Position numbers and translations under genes: made by a program. A stretch of DNA of 19,163 nucleotides from the NCBI GenBank assembly GCA_905373295.1, contig CAJPSJ010000005.1, positions 1 to 19,163 on the forward strand. Direction: 5' to 3'. Positions 6,573-14,240 of this stretch are shown here, piece by piece; position 1 is the first letter of the stretch; each line of letters begins with the position of its first letter. This DNA comes from an uncultured Campylobacter sp. (lineage in GTDB: Bacteria > Campylobacterota > Campylobacteria > Campylobacterales > Campylobacteraceae). The notes beneath the pieces are model-generated. The model did no database searches. It was not told where the DNA came from and saw only the letters and a list, made by a program, of their open reading frames with translations.

Positions 6573-9164
6573 ATGATGTATAAATTTTTAGCTAGATTTT
6601 TTCTTACTCTTACTATACTTTTTATAATCTGCGCGGTAGGCCTAAAGCACGGTATTGCGATTTCGCAGCTGGACGCGGGCTTTGCAAAGCTTGAGGGGTT
6701 TTATCTTAAGCTAAATAAAGGTCTCGTGCTGCGTATCAAAAATCTTGAAATTACGCAAAATAATACACAAAATTTAGAGCAAAATTCCACCGATCTGCGC
6801 ACGCAAAGCGAGAAAATTTTAGAATTTAGCAAAAAAATCTCGCTCATCAACTCCTTTTTTGAAGAGATCGACGTAGACAATATGAAAATAAAAGGCGAAA
6901 GCCTAAAGCTAAAATACAAAAGCGACGTTTTTTACGCCGACACGCGGTTTTTTAGGCTAAGCTCAAAGATCACGCCTGGCGCAGACGGGCTGAACTTCGA
7001 TCCGATCGAGCTTAAGCTAAATGATTTTAATCTCACTCTACACGGCACGGCGCGAGCAAATTTCAGAGCCGATACGTATGATTTTAACGGCACCTTCGCT
7101 TCGCACGAGATCGCGGGCGAGCTTGACGTGCACAATATCGGCTCGGAGCTAAATATCGAGATAAACCGCGCCTCGGCATCGAGCCTTAAAAATTTTATGA
7201 ATGAGCTGGGCGCACTTACGGGGCTAAATCCTCTTGCGAACGAGTGGATCTACGGCAAGGCGGTCGCGCAAAACTACTATATCGAAAATCTGCATGCCAA
7301 AATCGATCTGAAAGATCCGCGCCCGGTCGCCGAAAATGTTAGCGCCACGGCTTACGCGCAGGATCTTACGATAAAATTTCAACCGCAAATCGAAGCCGTA
7401 ACGGTAAAAGACGCCAACATCACGCTTAAAAACGATTATCTAAGCTTCACGCTAAATGAGCCTAAATTTAAAGGCAAAAGCCTGGAGGGAAGCGGCGTGC
7501 GTATCGGCGGGCTTTTTGAAGAGAGGCCGGTCGTATATCTGGATCTGCGGACCAAGGAGAGCTTGGACAAGGACCTTATAGCGATCCTGCAAAGCTACGG
7601 CATAGACGAGCCCGTATATCCGCTAGGCGGCGGGATCGATGCGCGCGTGCTGATAGACGTGGACGTAGAAAAGGAAAGCGCCAAGGTCGATGCGAACGTG
7701 ACGCTAAAAGACGCCGATCTGATGATCTCTAAAGCGAAATTTCACTCCAAAACCGCGCGGGTGCACATCACCGAGAAAAAAATCGACATCAAAGACGCGA
7801 ATCTGCAAAATGAAATTTTTAACGCCACTGCAAGCGGCAGTATCGATATCGCCACGCGCAAAGCTAAATTTAACGGCGTTATTCATAGCTTCAATCTCTC
7901 CCCGAACGGCAAAGAAATTTTAAAATTTGGCGACGCGCGAGATAATATAAGCCTTGATTTTAGCGGCAAAGCGCCGGTGCTAAGCTCGCAATTTTTAGGC
8001 GCAAAGATGAGTTTCGGCGATAAGATAGAGATTAGCTCGCCCGATATTAGCGGAATTCTGCCCTTTTCTAAGACGCTTAAAAACGCGGGCATTAGCGGCG
8101 GAGATCTTAAAATTTTAACCAGCGATTTTACAAACTTAGATATCAGCAGCAGCAATCTCATCTTTGATTTCGGTCTGCTGAACAAGGACGGAAGCCATTA
8201 TAAAAACGACTCTTTCGCGCTTCGAGTGCGCGGTGGCGATCTGGACGGCTCTAGCGGAAGCGGTAAAATTTCTCTCAAAATCAACAAAGGCGGCAACTTC
8301 GTCTCTTTAAAAGACGTGGACGTCGCGATCAATACGAGCGTGCAAACCAGCGAGTTTAATAGCGGCACAAAGGAGCGCTCGCCGATAAATTTCAGCGGGC
8401 AAAATTCTGCGATCGTGCTATCCGATCTTAATAAGACGCTGGAATTTACGCACTTTAACGGCGTGCTGGACGGCAAAAATATGAACCTGAACGCAAGCTT
8501 TAAGCGCGGCGACGTGAAGCTGATCTTTAAAAAGAGCCTGCTTCAAATTTTTGCGCAAAACATCAGCGGCGAGGCGCTTAATCAGTTCCTAGGCTCGCAG
8601 AGCTTCGACGGAGGGGTATTTACGCTAAAAGCAAGCGGCATCGATCCGCGCAACTACCGCGGCGAGATCAATGTGCAAAACACCTATCTGAAGGACTACA
8701 TCATCTATCAAAGGCTGCTTAGCTTTATAAACTCCGTGCCGTCGCTGCTTACGTTTAAGACGCCCGATTTCAACGATCGCGGCTTTAGCGTGCAGAAGGG
8801 CAAAATTTACTTTCGCCGCAGCGGCGATAAAATTTACATAAACGCAATGAATTTTACTGGCAGTAGCGCCGACATCGCGGGTAACGGCGAAGTGGATATG
8901 AAAAGCGGTGCGCTAAATATCGATCTGGAGCTTAAATACCTCAAAGACGCAAGCTCGATAATCTCAAAAATCCCGCTGCTAAATCATATCATCTTGGGCG
9001 AAAACAACACGATCTCCACGATCATCGAGATTCGCGGCACGACGAAAAAGCCCACCTATTCGACCGCCGTTGCGACCGATGTGCTAAAAACGCCGTATAA
9101 TCTCATCAAAAACACGCTGATGCTGCCTTTCGTGATCTTCGGCGACAGCGAGGAGAGCAAATGA
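6573..9164 (+). CDS. AsmA/YhdP-like envelope protein (DUF3971-type)
   Basis: This large 863-residue protein has one N-terminal membrane segment (about residues 5-25) and a long, mostly beta-rich periplasmic body. The body is made of repeating amphipathic strands such as VKDANITLKNDYLSFTLNEP and ANVTLKDADLMISKAKFHSK. The C-terminal quarter has the AsmA-like arrangement GNGEVDMKSGALNIDLEL, followed by a proline-rich IRGTTKKPTYS segment. Such proteins (AsmA, TamB and YhdP relatives) are thought to form lipid-conducting bridges between the inner and outer membranes; that role is transferred from the family. ATG codons at 6573 and 6576 are both possible, with GGGA at 6567-6570 giving slightly better spacing to the second. 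The stop overlaps the xerH start by four bases, so xerH is translated from the same message. Confidence 0.8.
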   Translation: MMYKFLARFFLTLTILFIICAVGLKHGIAISQLDAGFAKLEGFYLKLNKGLVLRIKNLEITQNNTQNLEQNSTDLRTQSEKILEFSKKISLINSFFEEIDVDNMKIKGESLKLKYKSDVFYADTRFFRLSSKITPGADGLNFDPIELKLNDFNLTLHGTARANFRADTYDFNGTFASHEIAGELDVHNIGSELNIEINRASASSLKNFMNELGALTGLNPLANEWIYGKAVAQNYYIENLHAKIDLKDPRPVAENVSATAYAQDLTIKFQPQIEAVTVKDANITLKNDYLSFTLNEPKFKGKSLEGSGVRIGGLFEERPVVYLDLRTKESLDKDLIAILQSYGIDEPVYPLGGGIDARVLIDVDVEKESAKVDANVTLKDADLMISKAKFHSKTARVHITEKKIDIKDANLQNEIFNATASGSIDIATRKAKFNGVIHSFNLSPNGKEILKFGDARDNISLDFSGKAPVLSSQFLGAKMSFGDKIEISSPDISGILPFSKTLKNAGISGGDLKILTSDFTNLDISSSNLIFDFGLLNKDGSHYKNDSFALRVRGGDLDGSSGSGKISLKINKGGNFVSLKDVDVAINTSVQTSEFNSGTKERSPINFSGQNSAIVLSDLNKTLEFTHFNGVLDGKNMNLNASFKRGDVKLIFKKSLLQIFAQNISGEALNQFLGSQSFDGGVFTLKASGIDPRNYRGEINVQNTYLKDYIIYQRLLSFINSVPSLLTFKTPDFNDRGFSVQKGKIYFRRSGDKIYINAMNFTGSSADIAGNGEVDMKSGALNIDLELKYLKDASSIISKIPLLNHIILGENNTISTIIEIRGTTKKPTYSTAVATDVLKTPYNLIKNTLMLPFVIFGDSEESK

Positions 9165-10222
9165 AATTCCCGCTCGATTATAAGGATAGCTTTGAAAAAT
9201 CGCTGCTGTTTTGGCTCGTAAAATTCGTGCGCTACAAGCTAAGTGCGCTATCGAATAAGGAGCTGAAAAACGACGCGCTGTTTCGCCGCGCGAGCCTGGC
9301 TCTAAATCACGAGGTAGCAAGTATCAATGAACTCGAGCGGCTCGCAAAAGATGCGCGAAATGCGGGACTTACCGGCATCAACACCTATTTTAATCCGCTT
9401 AAAAAATTTTACGAAGCGATCATGCAGTACGGCCTTGAGAGTATGAAAAATATCGACGAGGAACTTTTGAGCGAAATTTTAGCTTCCATTACGGGCGGGC
9501 TGAGCGATGCGAGCAAAAAAAACTACCGCATCGCCGTGATAAATTTTTTCGGCTTCATCGACCGCCAAAACGAACAGGACGGCACCTCGCACAACTACGG
9601 CATCGAGCTTAAGCACTGGGGCGGTATTAGCGGCAGCCGCGGCACGAAGCTTCCGGAGTTTATGAGCGAGGAGGAGCTGAAGCGGTTTTTGGACGCGATA
9701 AATTTAAGCGAGTTCCCCTCCTTTGCTCATCGCAACCGCTTAATCGTAAAAATCATCGTCTACACCGGCATCCGCGTGGGCGAGGCGATAAATCTCAAGC
9801 GCAAAGATATCGCGCCCGAGGGCGATCTTTTCGTCATCAGAATCCGCGGTAAGGGCAACAAATACCGCATCGTAATGATTAAACGCCACCTGATCGAGGA
9901 GCATCTAAACGCGCTGGAGACGAATTTTGCAAACAAAGAGGGCTATCTTTTCGTCACAAAAAACGGCGCGCCGCTCACGCAAGCATACGTCAGCGGCATC
10001 GTGGAGAAAATTTTAATGAGCGCGGGCATCCGCAAGGAAAAAAACGGCGCTCACATGCTGCGCCACACCTTCGCAACGATGCTTTACAAAAAGCAAAAGG
10101 ACCTCGTGCTCGTCCAAGAAGCCCTCGGCCACGCGAGCCTAAATACTTCGCGCATCTATACCCACTTCGACAGCGACAAACTGCGCCTTGCAGCGAAGGT
10201 CGCGGAGGAATTCGAGGAGTGA
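9161..10222 (+). CDS. xerH: Tyrosine recombinase XerH
   Basis: XerH (353 residues) is the single Xer recombinase of epsilonproteobacteria. It resolves chromosome dimers at the difH site before cell division. The N-terminal half is the SAM-like core-binding domain (about 60-150). The catalytic domain carries the full set: Arg205 (TGIRVGE), Lys231 (GKGNKYR hairpin), His298 and Arg301 (HMLRHTFAT), His324 (LGHASL) and nucleophile Tyr333 (TSRIYTH). The length is close to that of Helicobacter and Campylobacter XerH and longer than XerC/D (about 300). The ATG overlaps the stop of the AsmA-like gene (ATGA). The gene is followed by 0.93 kb without a protein gene that contains several inverted repeats. 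Since difH can lie close to xerH in some relatives, that gap is the first place to look for the site. Confidence 0.93.
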   Translation: MKFPLDYKDSFEKSLLFWLVKFVRYKLSALSNKELKNDALFRRASLALNHEVASINELERLAKDARNAGLTGINTYFNPLKKFYEAIMQYGLESMKNIDEELLSEILASITGGLSDASKKNYRIAVINFFGFIDRQNEQDGTSHNYGIELKHWGGISGSRGTKLPEFMSEEELKRFLDAINLSEFPSFAHRNRLIVKIIVYTGIRVGEAINLKRKDIAPEGDLFVIRIRGKGNKYRIVMIKRHLIEEHLNALETNFANKEGYLFVTKNGAPLTQAYVSGIVEKILMSAGIRKEKNGAHMLRHTFATMLYKKQKDLVLVQEALGHASLNTSRIYTHFDSDKLRLAAKVAEEFEE

Positions 10223-10868
10223 AATTTTAAAATTTGCAGCGGAGCGAGGCTTGCTTGAGCAAGATTTTTTGAATTTCGTTTTGAGACGGCTTTGAAATCG
10301 TTTTTTATGGAATTTATTTTCTAAAAAATTTGGAATTTTATTTTGAAAAATTCTGAAATTTGTTTTTCATACCAGCATAACAGAACCTAAAAATTTTACC
10401 TTGCGAGCTTTAGAATTTAACTCGGCAAAATTTTAAATTAACGCGCGAGCCTTAGAGCTTGATCGCAAAAAATCTAAAATTTTATTCTTTTGGAATATAG
10501 AATAATTTACTTTTTAGATTTTCTCATATTATTTCGCCTAAAATTCCAGATAAATTTAGTGCAAAATTTCATTTAAATTTTTACGATACGGGATTTCATC
10601 CGAGAATTTTATAAGCAAAAGGTAATGGTGTAGCGGATATAAAATTTATCTGCAAATTCCGCAAGGATGGAATTCCTGATTTAAAATTTAAACCCTCAAA
10701 ATTTTATAGTTTGATTTGCTTCCAAATTCTCATCGCACCGAATTCTCCTTAAAATTTAAAAATGCAAAATATTTGCCACCAAAGTTTGCTGCAAAATTTA
10801 CCGACGCGAAGTTTGCTTCGTAAACAGCGCAGGAATCATATAGGAATTTATACTAAAAATTTAAAGAG
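10223..10868. other. AT-rich non-coding region downstream of xerH
   Basis: Roughly 650 bases hold no plausible gene on either strand. The sequence is rich in AAATTT words with scattered GC words. One exact copy of AAATTTTAAAATTT begins at the last base of the xerH stop (10222-10235), and a long A/T hairpin occupies 10469-10522. No clear xerH terminator with a U-run is visible. The region leads into the hairpin array at 10911. Confidence 0.55.
10469..10522. repeat. 11-bp perfect inverted repeat with inner 5-bp stem
   Basis: AAAATCTAAAA (10469-10479) is the reverse complement of TTTTAGATTTT (10512-10522). Inside it ATTCT (10484-10488) can pair with AGAAT (10499-10503) around a 10-base loop, giving a two-tier hairpin with an internal loop. 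It is AT-rich and lies far from the ends of either flanking gene. Confidence 0.5.
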
Positions 10869-10869
10869 A

Positions 10870-10875
10870 TAAAAT
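10870..10875 (+). promoter_or_regulatory. Possible -10 box ahead of the hairpin array
   Basis: TAAAAT in the context AGAGATAAAATC would start a plus-strand transcript near 10882, just before the hairpin array at 10911-11044. There is no recognisable -35. Such A/T words are common in this gap, so confidence is low. Confidence 0.25.
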
Positions 10876-10910
10876 CATTGGCATGATCATTTTAGATTTA
10901 TTTTACGACA

Positions 10911-11044
10911 GAAATCCCGCTCTTGCGAGCAGGATTTCATTTCTTAGGGGGATAAGAAAAGGAGTTTAGGCTAAATAAATTTAGCCCGAGATTTCGTCTA
11001 GCCACGGAGTCCGCGGCAAAAAGGAGCAAAAAGACGAAATCTCG
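10911..11044 (+). ncRNA. Array of consecutive hairpins, candidate structured RNA
   Basis: Four hairpins lie almost end to end. H1 pairs 10911-10922 with 10927-10938 (12-base arms, one mismatch, TTGC loop). H2 pairs TTTCTTA (10940-10946) with TAAGAAA (10953-10959) around a GGGGGA loop. H3 pairs GGCTAAAT (10969-10976) with ATTTAGCC (10979-10986). H4 pairs CGAGATTTCGTCT (10987-10999) with AGACGAAATCTCG (11032-11044), 13 bp perfect. H4 encloses a smaller hairpin (GCCACGG/CCGCGGC with one mismatch, 11001-11017) and a purine-rich tail. GGA occurs in the H2 loop, in AAAAGGAG (10957-10964), in the inner hairpin loop region and in AAAAAGGAG (11018-11026). The density of pairing in an otherwise featureless gap suggests a structured RNA or DNA element. 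No known RNA family is recognised, and the strand is a guess from the GGA motifs. Confidence 0.35.
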
Positions 11045-11150
11045 CGCAAAATTTTAAACCAAGATTTAAGCGATCGGCTCGCGACAATAAACGAGATTTG
11101 CGACGGCTTCAAAAACTATCGAAAAAAACGCCGTGCCGCAAGCATCAAAA

Positions 11151-11795
11151 TTAAACGAGCCTTTGTTTTTTAAAATACTCACGTGGAGCTTTGCAAAGCG
11201 GACAGGCGCCGGGAGCTTTCTTGCCACGATGAACGTGGCCGCAGACCTCGCACACCCAAACTTCCTCGTCAAAACTCTCGAAAAAGCCCTCTTCTAGCAG
11301 GATCTTTTGAAGCTCGTTGTATTCGCGCTCGTGCTCCTGCTCGACCTTGCCGATAGCGTTAAAAAGGCGCGCAACCTCTTTTTTACCCTCTTCGGTCGCG
11401 ATTTTAGCGAAGCTCGGATACATGCTCTCGTGCTCGTAGCGCTCGCCGGCGGCAGCATCAAGCAGATTTTTATCCATTTTATCAAGCGGAATGCCTGTGG
11501 CCGCGTGATGCGCCTTTAGCTCGGCTCTGGCGTGCCATTTTTCGTTTTCGGCGGCCTCGTAAAAATGTCGCGCAATGGCGTGAAAGCCCGCCTCTTTGGC
11601 TAAATCGCCGTAAAGATCGTATTTGTTGCGCGCTTGCGACTCGCCTGCGAACGCCTTCATCAAATTTACCTGCGTCAGATCCTCGGTGATGCATTTCATC
11701 GGCTCGCCGCAGCAGCTAAGCGTGCCGCCGCCTACTTTTTGCACCTCGACCTCCGCGCCGCATTTGTCGCATCTGTAAGTTTCGTACTGTCTCAT
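11151..11795 (-). CDS. rrc: Desulforubrerythrin (Rrc), peroxide-reducing diiron protein
   Basis: This 214-residue protein joins three metal domains, as known for Campylobacter Rrc. An N-terminal desulforedoxin-like FeCys4 site uses Cys9, Cys12, Cys28 and Cys29. A ferritin-like four-helix diiron domain spans about 40-165, with Glu52, Glu85, His88, Glu118, Glu121, Glu152 and His155 as likely ligands. A C-terminal rubredoxin FeCys4 site uses Cys182, Cys185, Cys198 and Cys201. Such proteins reduce hydrogen peroxide in the cytoplasm of microaerophiles and anaerobes, with electrons passing through the rubredoxin-type centres. AGGGA, six bases before the ATG, is the ribosome binding site and lies inside an inverted repeat (11800-11825). 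It stands alone in its operon, flanked by non-coding DNA on both sides. The domain assignment is firm; regulation is inferred. Confidence 0.94.
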   Translation of the reverse strand: MRQYETYRCDKCGAEVEVQKVGGGTLSCCGEPMKCITEDLTQVNLMKAFAGESQARNKYDLYGDLAKEAGFHAIARHFYEAAENEKWHARAELKAHHAATGIPLDKMDKNLLDAAAGERYEHESMYPSFAKIATEEGKKEVARLFNAIGKVEQEHEREYNELQKILLEEGFFESFDEEVWVCEVCGHVHRGKKAPGACPLCKAPREYFKKQRLV

Positions 11796-11799
11796 TTCA

Positions 11800-11825
11800 A
11801 TTCCCTATCAAAATTTTTAGGGAAT
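11800..11825 (-). promoter_or_regulatory. Inverted repeat covering the rrc ribosome binding site
   Basis: ATTCCCTA (11800-11807) and TAGGGAAT (11818-11825) are perfect 8-bp inverted arms separated by 10 bases. On the minus strand the proximal arm contains the AGGGA ribosome binding site, and the arm ends four bases before the ATG at 11795. It could be a leader hairpin hiding the site or a protein-binding dyad with 18-bp centre spacing. Confidence 0.55.
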
Positions 11826-12203
11826 GATACCACGGCTACTATTAAATTTTACTTAATAAATTTTATTCTTCTCAATAAATTTATATTTTTGAGAAAATTT
11901 CAGCGTGAAATTTCCATCCGTAAAATCTAAATTTAAGGTTTTTCAAAGCAAATGGAATTTCAAGCGAAAGTGCTAACACTCGATCATCTAAAAATATGAA
12001 ATTTAGTTTTCTGACTCATTTAGTCTACGATTTTAAGGCGAGCCACATCATTGGAAATTTTTTAAAATTTAAAGTTATCTCAAAAATAACTTGCTAATTT
12101 TACCGCGCAGTCTTGTTTATGAGTATATGACAATGCTTGGCAAAAATTAGCCTTATGCACTAACGAGCCGCTCGATTGTAATTATGAAGCGTTAAAAGCG
12201 TAA
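11826..12203. other. Non-coding region between rrc and the sixA-like gene
   Basis: This stretch of about 380 AT-rich bases holds the presumed rrc promoter and the 3' end of the sixA-like transcript. Two small hairpins are visible: TTCTCAA (11869-11875) with TTGAGAA (11889-11895), and the one at 12072-12092. No credible protein or RNA gene was recognised. Confidence 0.55.
12072..12092 (-). terminator. Possible terminator of the rhomboid-sixA operon
   Basis: AAGTTAT (12072-12078) pairs perfectly with ATAACTT (12086-12092) around a 7-base loop. It is 112 bases beyond the sixA-like stop on the minus strand and is followed by TTTAAATTTTAAAAAATTT. The stem is short and AT-rich and the U-run is interrupted, so it is weak. 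Confidence 0.3.
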
Positions 12204-12878
12204 CTAAGGGCACTGTAGCATTACCATTTTGCCGCTATGATCGGTAATATCTGAGAATTTATGAACGTCAAATTCTAATCCACAAATCGAGCAAGGAGGA
12301 AATTTATCGACTTCCTTCTCGCCTAAAAGCGAGCAAATTGCGCCTATTGTCGGATTATGTCCAACGATAAATACGCATTCTGCGCTAGCTGCATTAAAAT
12401 TTTGCACAATATCTGCGCTAGAAATTTCTACATTGTTGCAAGATATCGCATTATTTTCGCTAATGCTAGCGGGAATTTTAGTGCTCTTAAAAGCAGAATT
12501 TTCATCGTTTGCGTCGCGATGTTTTTCGCTACTCAGACCAACCGCATTGTATTTTTCAACATTCACACTGCACCCAAAAAATCGTTTCTCATCCAAGCTG
12601 CGAACAAACTTTGCTAAATCCCATAAACTTACGTCGTATAACTCTTGCAATGGCACTACCCTTTTTGTCGCGCCCAGCGCATTAGCGATAATTTGCGCCG
12701 TATGGAGTGCGCGTATAGCCGGGCTTGTAATAATTAAATCAGGCGCAAGTCCCAAGCTACGCAGCTTTTCTCCGAGTTTAATTGCGCAAAGTTCGCCCAC
12801 TTGGCTTAATGTCCGCTCAAAATCGCTTCCGTTGCCGCTTTGCGCCTCGGCATGTCTTATAAAATACATCCGCTTCAT
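12204..12878 (-). CDS. SixA-like histidine phosphatase with internal insertion
   Basis: This 224-residue member of the histidine phosphatase (phosphoglycerate mutase-like) superfamily is closest to phosphohistidine phosphatase SixA. The catalytic RHA motif has His9 as the phospho-acceptor. Arg56 (SPAIRA), Glu79 (QELYD) and His174 (GHNP) complete the active site. SixA proteins are about 160 residues; the excess here is a polar, Ser/Asn/Lys-rich stretch at about 100-165 between the Glu and second His motifs. The substrate is unknown; SixA in E. coli acts on phosphohistidine of phosphotransfer proteins. The earlier ATG at 12884 abuts the ribosome binding site, so the ATG at 12878, six bases after AAAGG, is preferred. 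It follows the rhomboid gene by 44 bases and is probably co-transcribed. Confidence 0.82.
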   Translation of the reverse strand: MKRMYFIRHAEAQSGNGSDFERTLSQVGELCAIKLGEKLRSLGLAPDLIITSPAIRALHTAQIIANALGATKRVVPLQELYDVSLWDLAKFVRSLDEKRFFGCSVNVEKYNAVGLSSEKHRDANDENSAFKSTKIPASISENNAISCNNVEISSADIVQNFNAASAECVFIVGHNPTIGAICSLLGEKEVDKFPPCSICGLEFDVHKFSDITDHSGKMVMLQCP

Positions 12879-12884
12879 CTGCAT

Positions 12885-12889
12885 CCTTT
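12885..12889 (-). promoter_or_regulatory. Ribosome binding site fixing the sixA-like start
   Basis: AAAGG on the minus strand sits directly against the ATG at 12884 but six bases before the ATG at 12878. Normal spacing therefore selects the shorter protein beginning MKRMYFIRHAEA. Confidence 0.65.
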
Positions 12890-12922
12890 CATAAAATTTT
12901 ATGTAAAATTTAGTGTTAAATT

Positions 12923-13480
12923 CTACAAAATTCTAAATTTTTTCTGGATCATTCCAAAACCATAACCGACCACAAATCCCGCTATGTGCACATACCATGC
13001 CACATTTACGCCCATTAGCATCGGCGCAAAGCTCATTATCAAAATCGCGACAAAAATCCCGCCCGCATTGCGTTCATCAAAATAAGCAATCACGCCTAAA
13101 AGCACGCAGATAGCACCGCTAGCGCCTACGATATTGACGATTTCTCCCATGTTCATGGCATAACGGATATAAATCAGGCACAAAGCGCCGCTCAGCAGCC
13201 CGCCTACGATGTAAAGTAGCGTAAATTTTATCCCACCGAACGCTCTCTCTAAAATCCCACCGAATTGATACAAAACTGCCATATTCATCACTAGATGCAT
13301 CACTCCGCCGTGCATAAAAAATGAACTTAGTAGCTGCCACGGCATTCCTTCGAAAAAATACGGATTGAGCCCAAAAAATAGATAGGACTTAAAGCCAAAA
13401 AAATATTCTAATGCGAATGAAATCACGAAAAATAGGACATTCGCCACAATGATCGCGAGAGTAAATTTGCCTGATTGCAT
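12923..13480 (-). CDS. Rhomboid family intramembrane serine protease
   Basis: This 185-residue protein has about six membrane helices, the basic bacterial rhomboid size. FFMHGGVMHLVMNM contains the conserved HxxxN pattern (His62, Asn66) that builds the oxyanion hole. GASGA holds the nucleophile Ser121, and the last helix has the catalytic His165 in AWYVHIAGFVVGY. All residues required for activity are present, so it should cleave membrane-anchored substrates, which are unknown. A GTG at 13501 would add seven residues, but AAGGAG (13485-13490) lies between the two starts and supports the ATG at 13480. It is the first gene of a probable two-gene unit with the sixA-like phosphatase. Confidence 0.9.
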   Translation of the reverse strand: MQSGKFTLAIIVANVLFFVISFALEYFFGFKSYLFFGLNPYFFEGMPWQLLSSFFMHGGVMHLVMNMAVLYQFGGILERAFGGIKFTLLYIVGGLLSGALCLIYIRYAMNMGEIVNIVGASGAICVLLGVIAYFDERNAGGIFVAILIMSFAPMLMGVNVAWYVHIAGFVVGYGFGMIQKKFRIL

Positions 13481-14240
13481 GAAACTCCTTAAATTTTTCA
13501 CGCATAGTAGCGAAATTTTGATTAAATTAAAGGCGTCGTGTGATTTATAGGCTCGAGATAAATTTCATAGATAAGTGTTGGCATCAAAATTTCGGCGAAT
13601 AGTTTTAGTTGCAAGCGCCTTAATAAATAGCTGCGCTAAAATTTAAAATTTAGATATAAAGCTTTAAACTAAAATTTCCTTAATAAAATTTAGATCGTAA
13701 ATCTTTTTTAAAACTTTACTGGAATTTATAAAGTTTATATGACGTAAATTTAAAAAACAAACATGCCGTTAAATTTAATGACGATAAAATTTCAGTTATA
13801 TAAAGCTACTTTGTAGAATTTTATGTAGAATTATAAGTATAATTTCACTAGAAATAACAAAAATTTGAGTTTAAATTAATTTCAAAATAAATTTTAGAGA
13901 ATTATTTTAAATGCTTATTATATTGCGCGTTAAAAATGCTAATTTGATTTGTCGCGATAGTATCAAAATGAGTTTTTATTGATAAGTTTTTGCTGCAAGA
14001 GCTAAAAGCCACAAAATTTTAAAATTTGATTAGAATTTTAGGGATTTAATAAATTCTGCAAAGCTAGGTCGTAGCTAGAATTCCAAGCGAATTATCTGCA
14101 AAATTTCACTTGAAATTTTAGAGCATAAATCAAACCGCTGCGAATTTTTAAAAGGTCTAACAAAATTCCATAAAATCTAATCAAATTTTAAAAGTTATAA
14201 GAAATTTTTCAAAAAATACGGCGAAAGAATTTTCAAAATT
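13481..14240. other. Long AT-rich gap without recognisable gene
   Basis: About 760 bases, the most AT-rich part of the window, lie between the rhomboid gene and the NlpC/P60 lipoprotein gene, both on the minus strand. There are only very short open frames without ribosome binding sites, no tRNA and no clear hairpin with U-run. One exact AAATTTTAAAATTT palindrome is at 14014-14027. It could be a decayed gene, but I see no protein similarity to support that. Confidence 0.55.
13485..13490 (-). promoter_or_regulatory. Ribosome binding site fixing the rhomboid start
   Basis: AAGGAG on the minus strand ends four bases before the ATG at 13480. Because it falls inside the longer GTG-initiated frame, it argues that the frame begins at 13480. 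Confidence 0.7.

Noticed and set aside
10883..10969. Small 28-codon frame (MIILDLFYDRNPALAS...) through the first hairpins
   Set aside because: There is no ribosome binding site at a usable distance, no recognisable family, and the base pattern is better explained by the hairpin arms.
10223..11150. Possible prophage or integrative element adjacent to a tyrosine recombinase
   Set aside because: The recombinase is the housekeeping XerH coupled to an envelope gene. No phage or transfer genes, no direct repeats and no tRNA target lie next to it.
11634..11930. 98-codon frame opposite and beyond the rrc start
   Set aside because: It overlaps antisense most of the desulforedoxin domain, then runs into the AT-rich leader, with no supporting signals.
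12433..12894. 153-codon frame opposite the SixA-like gene
   Set aside because: The minus-strand frame carries complete phosphatase motifs; the plus-strand frame has none.
13911..13982. Small 23-codon frame in the AT-rich gap
   Set aside because: It is very short, lacks a ribosome binding site and lies in composition where such frames arise by chance.
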